Part shown: positions 60,961 through 64,000 of the stretch, in pieces
Layout: each line of letters begins with the position of its first letter
Position numbering within the stretch: position 1 is the first letter of the stretch
Assembly: GCF_001440395.1 (NCBI RefSeq)
Contig: NZ_LLXZ01000120.1
Coordinates: 57,458 to 121,457, forward strand
Direction of reading: 5' to 3'
Length of the DNA: 64,000 nt
DNA from: Bradyrhizobium jicamae
GTDB taxonomy: Bacteria; Pseudomonadota; Alphaproteobacteria; Rhizobiales; Xanthobacteraceae
Translations under genes and position numbers: made by a program
Notes under the pieces: model-generated
Database searches by the model: none
Told to the model about the DNA's origin: nothing
What the model saw: only the letters and a program-made list of their open reading frames with translations

Positions 60961-61284
60961 ATGAGGAAGATTGCAATCGGCCTGCTGGCCGGCGCGGGCG
61001 CTCTCCTGGCCGGCAGTGCAAATGCGACCGACGTCTACACCGAGAATGAATACACCAACTCCGACCTGATACAGCAGGTTCGCATGGTCTGCGACGAGGA
61101 CGGACGCTGCTATCGCACCCGTGGCGGCAGCCGCGTGATCGTGCGCGATTCCTATGCCTATGCGCCGCGCGAGCGCTATATCGAGCAACGACGCTATCGC
61201 GACTGGGATGAACCGCGAGCTGGCGTCGGCGTTCGTGCTCCCGGCGTCAGCGTGGGCGTCGGGATCGACAGCAACCGCTGGTAG
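60961..61284 (+). CDS. Small exported protein rich in Arg and Tyr
   Basis: The 107-residue protein has a signal peptide (KIAIGLLAGAGALLAGSANA) and a mature part with a likely disulphide pair (VCDEDGRCYRTRGG), a tyrosine/arginine segment (PRERYIEQRRYRDWDE) and a glycine/valine tail. A strong GAGGAGG site precedes the ATG. I do not recognise the family. Confidence 0.8.
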   Translation: MRKIAIGLLAGAGALLAGSANATDVYTENEYTNSDLIQQVRMVCDEDGRCYRTRGGSRVIVRDSYAYAPRERYIEQRRYRDWDEPRAGVGVRAPGVSVGVGIDSNRW

Positions 61285-61291
61285 GACAATC

Positions 61292-61328
61292 CTGGAGAGA
61301 CTTCGGGTGCGGTCCGAAGTCTCTCCAG
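61292..61328 (+). terminator. Long perfect hairpin after the 60961 gene
   Basis: CTGGAGAGACTTCGG (61292-61306) and CCGAAGTCTCTCCAG (61314-61328) are perfect 15-bp arms around the loop GTGCGGT, eight bases past the stop codon. There is no T run, but the stem is very stable. Confidence 0.6.
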
Positions 61329-61433
61329 CGGGGCCTGAGTATTTCATTTGCCCAATATTTTCATGTGCTCACGGGAACAGCGGCCTGCGGTCGCCTGTTA
61401 GCGGGTGAACAACCGGCAAACGGAGCGGCTTCC

Positions 61434-61865
61434 ATGAAAGTTTCCGATGCGATGACGTCAGAGGTTCAGCTCTGCACCCCCGATGACACGTTGAAGGACG
61501 CCGCGCAGGCGATGGCGGCGCTCGGTGTCGGATTGCTGCCCGTGACCGACAACGACCGTCTGGTCGGCATGATCTCCGATCGCGACATCGCGATCCGCGG
61601 CATCGGCATGGGCCGGGGCCCCGAGGGACGGGTCGGCGACGTGATGACGGCCGACGTCAAATATTGCTACGACGATCAGGACCTCGATCAGGTCAGCGCA
61701 ATCATGGGTGACATTCAGGTTCGGCGCCTGCCGGTGCTCAATCGCAAGAAGCGGCTTGTCGGTATCATTGCGCTCGGGGACATCGCGCTGGTGCAATGCG
61801 GCAATGGCACGGGCGCTGCCTTGAGCAGGATTTCGCGGCCCGGCGGACAGCACGCACAGCTTTGA
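61434..61865 (+). CDS. CBS-domain pair protein
   Basis: The 143-residue protein has two CBS domains (about 1-60 and 66-125): MKVSDAMTSEVQLCTPDDTLKDA in part, DRLVGMISDRDIAIRG, VGDVMTADVKYCYDDQDLDQ and KRLVGIIALGDIAL. Such tandem CBS proteins bind adenosine nucleotides and act as small sensors. The ATG at 61434 follows a GGAG site; an ATG at 61365 is less likely. Confidence 0.9.
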   Translation: MKVSDAMTSEVQLCTPDDTLKDAAQAMAALGVGLLPVTDNDRLVGMISDRDIAIRGIGMGRGPEGRVGDVMTADVKYCYDDQDLDQVSAIMGDIQVRRLPVLNRKKRLVGIIALGDIALVQCGNGTGAALSRISRPGGQHAQL

Positions 61866-62042
61866 TCCGTGCAGGGCCGGCTGCGGTGCTGATATCGCCG
61901 TGGATGGCCGCGTTTCTGCCTGCAGTGGTCACCCGTCGCGGGCATCGCCGTTTCTCACGCCGTCATGGGAACCTCGGACAGCCGTTCGCCGTTCTAATGC
62001 CATCATACGCGTGGGGGAACGCCGGCGGAGTGGCGAAGACCG

Positions 62043-62201
62043 ATGGCACCGACACCCAAATCAACGTTCCCTCGAAACCGCAAAATCTCTCCGCGACATC
62101 TCGAGCGCTATCGAATTCGAGCGCTCGATGATTTCGGAGACGAACTGCTTGACGACTGGATGGTAGCTTATCCGGCCGCCGATCTGGCGCGGTCGGATTG
62201 A
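62043..62201 (+). CDS. Possible 52-residue protein
   Basis: An ATG at 62043, preceded by GGCGGAG/GGCGAAG, opens a frame that codes for 52 residues: MAPTPKSTFPRNRKISPRHL, then a middle with RYRIRALDDFGDELLDDWM, and VAYPAADLARSD. It is protein-like, with a basic N-terminus and an acidic middle, and ends six bases from the convergent DUF6496 gene. I do not know the family; codon use is only weakly GC-biased at third positions. Confidence 0.4.
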   Translation: MAPTPKSTFPRNRKISPRHLERYRIRALDDFGDELLDDWMVAYPAADLARSD

Positions 62202-62206
62202 CCCGT

Positions 62207-62437
62207 TCAGGACTTTTTCGCGCGCTTCTTCGAGCGTTTCTTCGAACCCTTCTTGGGTACCTTGACGCCCTTCTTTCGCGCTTCCGACAGGCCGATCGCG
62301 ATCGCCTGCTTTCTGCTCTTCACCTTCTTGCCCGACCGGCCGCTCTTCAGCGTGCCGGACTTGCGCTTCTTCATGGCGCGGCCGACCTTCTTCGCCGCCC
62401 CCTTTGAATATCTGCGCTTCTTTGCTTTCTTCGCCAT
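62207..62437 (-). CDS. Small lysine-rich DUF6496 protein
   Basis: The 76-residue protein is strongly basic (MAKKAKKRRYSKGAAKKVGR...) with the DUF6496 signature GTLKSGRSGKKVKSRKQAIA and IGLSEARKKG, followed by a KKGSKKRSKKRAKKS tail. The ATG at 62437 has GGTGAGG nine bases upstream; starts at 62446 and 62452 (GTG) are possible. The tail resembles histone H1/Hc1-like proteins. The role is unknown; nucleic-acid binding is an inference. Confidence 0.85.
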   Translation of the reverse strand: MAKKAKKRRYSKGAAKKVGRAMKKRKSGTLKSGRSGKKVKSRKQAIAIGLSEARKKGVKVPKKGSKKRSKKRAKKS

Positions 62438-62503
62438 CTTGCTCATCCTCACCGTTCAGATAGTTCGCGCGGACGCGGCACTGCCAGCGTCCCTTGCGCC
62501 CCG

Positions 62504-63052
62504 CTAGCGCTTGCCGACCGTGTTTCCCGCAGCCAGCTCCTGCGCCATCTGGAGATGGTGGCGCAGCGTCGGAAGCATCTTTTCCGTCCACTCCTTCAGT
62601 TTCGGGTGGTCGCCGCCCTTGGCGTAGCGCTCGAACAGCGACACGGCGTCCTTGTGACCGCTGACCTGCTGGATCTGGTAGCGGGAGCTGAAGTCGCCGC
62701 CTTTGAGCGATTTCAACTTGTCGATCTTGCTCTGGTGAGTGCTGTCGAGCTGGGTCGGCAGCGCCACCTTCAGATCCCCGCCTGACACCATCGACTTCAA
62801 CTCGTTGCTCGTCTTCTCGTGATCCTTGATCATGGCAGCGGCAAAGGTTTTCTCGGCGGCATTGCCCCGCTCCTGCGCGAGCTGGCTGGACTGGATCTCG
62901 AACATGTCGCTGATGGCGACCTGCTTTACGAAATCGTCCGTCGCCGGCGTAATTCCAAGCGTTGAATTAACGCCGGTCTTCTCTCCGATCGACTGGGCCA
63001 TGGCAGGCGTCGCCAGGAGAATGACGGCAAGGCACGGGGCAAGGTATTTCAT
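62504..63052 (-). CDS. DUF4142 exported protein
   Basis: The 182-residue protein has a signal peptide (KYLAPCLAVILLATPAMAQS) and a helical DUF4142 domain (FVKQVAISDMFEIQSSQLAQ, KTFAAAMIKDHEKTSNELKS), a ferritin-like bundle common in rhizobial stress-associated genes. An AAAGGAATT site precedes the ATG at 63052. Confidence 0.9.
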   Translation of the reverse strand: MKYLAPCLAVILLATPAMAQSIGEKTGVNSTLGITPATDDFVKQVAISDMFEIQSSQLAQERGNAAEKTFAAAMIKDHEKTSNELKSMVSGGDLKVALPTQLDSTHQSKIDKLKSLKGGDFSSRYQIQQVSGHKDAVSLFERYAKGGDHPKLKEWTEKMLPTLRHHLQMAQELAAGNTVGKR

Positions 63053-63354
63053 TTACTAATTCCTTTCGTCGCCGGGTTGGGCCGGCATCAGCCGTATCAA
63101 TCAGCAATCCTCCTCTATCGTTCCCTTCACGCCGGCCATAGCGAACCCGCGCAAGTGCCCCGTTTGGAGACTCTATTTCCCGAAACCGTGTGTCAGGGAT
63201 CGGACAGACGAGAAACGGCGCGCAGGATAAGTTCGATGCGGGTGAGCCAGGTGCTCGCCTTGCCGGTCGATGCGGATGGCGAGTGCGGCATGACCGAAAC
63301 CAGTAAGGCGGATCGGGGAAGCTGAACCGTTCCAGAGAATATCAGGCCGGTGGC
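63053..63354. other. 302-base region with no supported gene
   Basis: No frame here has both a good ribosome site and a recognised protein. A 32-residue minus-strand frame (63193-63291) reads GKASTWLTRIELILRAVSRL near its middle and looks protein-like, but it lacks a ribosome site. A plus-strand frame at 63077-63325 is unlike any protein I know. Confidence 0.4.
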
Positions 63355-63468
63355 ATGAACTTAACTGTCATTCGGATTGCGATGCAGATCGCGATGCCTT
63401 GCGCGCTCGTTGCCGTCGGCGCCGCCGGTCTCTTCCTTGTGGTCAGACATGTGACGTGGGTCGGATGA
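63355..63468 (+). CDS. 37-residue membrane peptide coupled to the next gene
   Basis: The ATG at 63355 opens a 37-residue frame, MNLTVIRIAMQIAMPCALVA then VGAAGLFLVVRHVTWVG, that is a single hydrophobic segment with a short basic end. Its TGA overlaps the next gene's ATG (ATGA at 63465-63468), the usual sign of a coupled pair. It is too small to identify; it may be a real small membrane protein. Confidence 0.5.
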   Translation: MNLTVIRIAMQIAMPCALVAVGAAGLFLVVRHVTWVG

Positions 63469-63767
63469 TGTTACTGCCCGCGATTTTCACCCTGGACATC
63501 GATGGAAGACCCACGCTTGCTTTCGAAGCCAAAAACTTGCGCGAATCCCAGCAACTTTGTCATGAGCATTGGCTGCGTCAGGACATCGCCGGCTTGATGT
63601 CGAACGGCGTACCTCTGTGGGATGGCAAGGCTCGGCTCCGGTCCCGGCGTTCGACCGAGAACGAAATTGCTGCTTACCGGGAAGCGGTGCGGGATTCCAG
63701 GCAGACGGATGGAGACCTGCTGCTCGCCTACCTCGTCGAGCTCGACGATCTCCAAGAGACTCCCTGA
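63465..63767 (+). CDS. Conserved-looking hypothetical protein, 100 residues
   Basis: The protein starts MMLLPAIFTLDIDGRPTLAF and continues EAKNLRESQQLCHEHWLRQD. It has an alpha/beta pattern with a C-terminal DLLLAYLVELDDLQETP. I recall proteins of this look in Bradyrhizobium, with no known role. I chose the ATG at 63465, which overlaps the stop of the membrane peptide; 63468 is one codon later. A longer frame from 63399 has no support. Confidence 0.7.
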   Translation: MMLLPAIFTLDIDGRPTLAFEAKNLRESQQLCHEHWLRQDIAGLMSNGVPLWDGKARLRSRRSTENEIAAYREAVRDSRQTDGDLLLAYLVELDDLQETP

Positions 63768-63795
63768 CCACGCACATAGCGGCCTCCCTGTGGAG

Positions 63796-63927
63796 ATGCA
63801 GGAACAACTCATCGTCGCCGACCATTCATACTTGATTGATCGGGAGAGCTTCGATGAAGGCAATGGCGTGGTTCGAGACCTGTTGGGACTGCCCGTGCCA
63901 CGGATCTCAGCTCGCATTCGATGGTAA
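63796..63927 (+). CDS. Possible 43-residue protein
   Basis: An ATG at 63796, preceded by GTGGAG, opens a frame MQEQLIVADHSYLIDRESFD to ARIRW. It overlaps the Rieske remnant in another frame. It is weakly supported and may be chance. Confidence 0.2.
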   Translation: MQEQLIVADHSYLIDRESFDEGNGVVRDLLGLPVPRISARIRW

Positions 63928-63979
63928 CGCTCCCGCGATCAGCCCGTCGGCCGAGCACGGCCTCGAGGACAAGCCATAA
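63854..63979 (+). pseudogene. Remnant of a Rieske [2Fe-2S] domain
   Basis: The frame from 63854 gives MKAMAWFETCWDCPCHGSQL, then AFDGNAPAISPSAEHGLEDKP. The block WDCPCHGSQ followed by DG and a GPA-like PAISP is the second half of a Rieske centre as found at the C-terminus of FAD-dependent oxidoreductases. The first half (C-x-H) and the rest of the protein are missing, and a TGA lies seven codons upstream in the same frame. It is most likely the 3' end of a lost gene. Confidence 0.5.
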
Positions 63980-64000
63980 AACTCGGTCACCGGCTTTCGG

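Noticed and set aside
60787..61347. A 186-codon minus-strand frame
   Set aside because: It covers the 60961 gene, which has a signal peptide and a strong ribosome site. The minus frame has neither.
62061..62591. A 176-codon minus-strand frame rich in Glu, Gly and Lys
   Set aside because: It is the shifted shadow of the DUF6496 gene on the same strand; the real frame has the family signature.
63193..63291. A 32-codon minus-strand frame with a protein-like helix
   Set aside because: No ribosome site and too short to judge; mentioned only in the region note.

Overview
The window is high-GC DNA with the gene content, codon bias and intergenic repeat families of an alphaproteobacterium, most likely Bradyrhizobium or a close relative in the Nitrobacteraceae. 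This rests on protein recognition by eye and on three palindromic repeats (about 7718-7843, 33835-33918, 45492-45632) that look like those scattered through Bradyrhizobium genomes. No database search was run. I saw no rRNA, tRNA, CRISPR array, transposase or prophage.

Region 1 (118-17067) serves C1/alcohol oxidation with PQQ enzymes. A divergent histidine kinase and LuxR-type regulator sit beside S-formylglutathione hydrolase. Next come an ABC exporter/importer-like set of the PQQ-associated (PedA1A2BC / Lut) type: binding protein, YVTN beta-propeller, ATPase, permease and an exported protein. A convergent pair follows (CxxxCW rhodanese-like protein and a MoxJ/XoxJ-like binding protein), then a zinc metallohydrolase with a SoxYZ-like carrier, and a second ABC transporter of the NrtABC/SsuABC kind. 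An isolated 26-residue pqqA lies at 16987-17067. No quinoprotein dehydrogenase gene and no pqqBCDE is in the window, so this is an accessory set without its enzyme.

Region 2 (17351-26026) holds two small secreted proteins, then an amidase followed by a complete oligopeptide-type ABC transporter on the minus strand, with a divergent LysR regulator.

Region 3 (26044-40293) is a full carbon-phosphorus lyase locus. It has phnGHIJKLMN with an FMN-type flavoprotein at the end, the divergent regulator phnF, the transporter phnC-phnD-phnE1-phnE2, and a third operon with a hexapeptide acyltransferase, a second phnM and a 2H-phosphoesterase-like DUF1045 protein. Three Pho-box-like sites and a perfect palindrome in front of phnG/phnF point to control by phosphate starvation plus PhnF.

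Region 4 (40306-59868) handles sugars and sugar acids: a tripartite tricarboxylate-type transporter with LysR and 5-dehydro-4-deoxyglucarate dehydratase (kdgD), the ChvE-GguA-GguB sugar importer, a YtfQRT-YjfF-type importer in one tightly overlapped operon with a GntR regulator, an L-arabinose/D-galactose 1-dehydrogenase, aldose 1-epimerase and lactonase, and finally divergent galactarate dehydratase (garD). GarD and KdgD together convert galactarate to 2-oxoglutarate semialdehyde.

Region 5 (59905-64000) is a looser stretch of small stress or envelope-type genes (host-attachment family, CBS pair, DUF6496, DUF4142), several very small ORFs, a decayed secreted-protein gene and a remnant of a Rieske [2Fe-2S] domain at the right edge.
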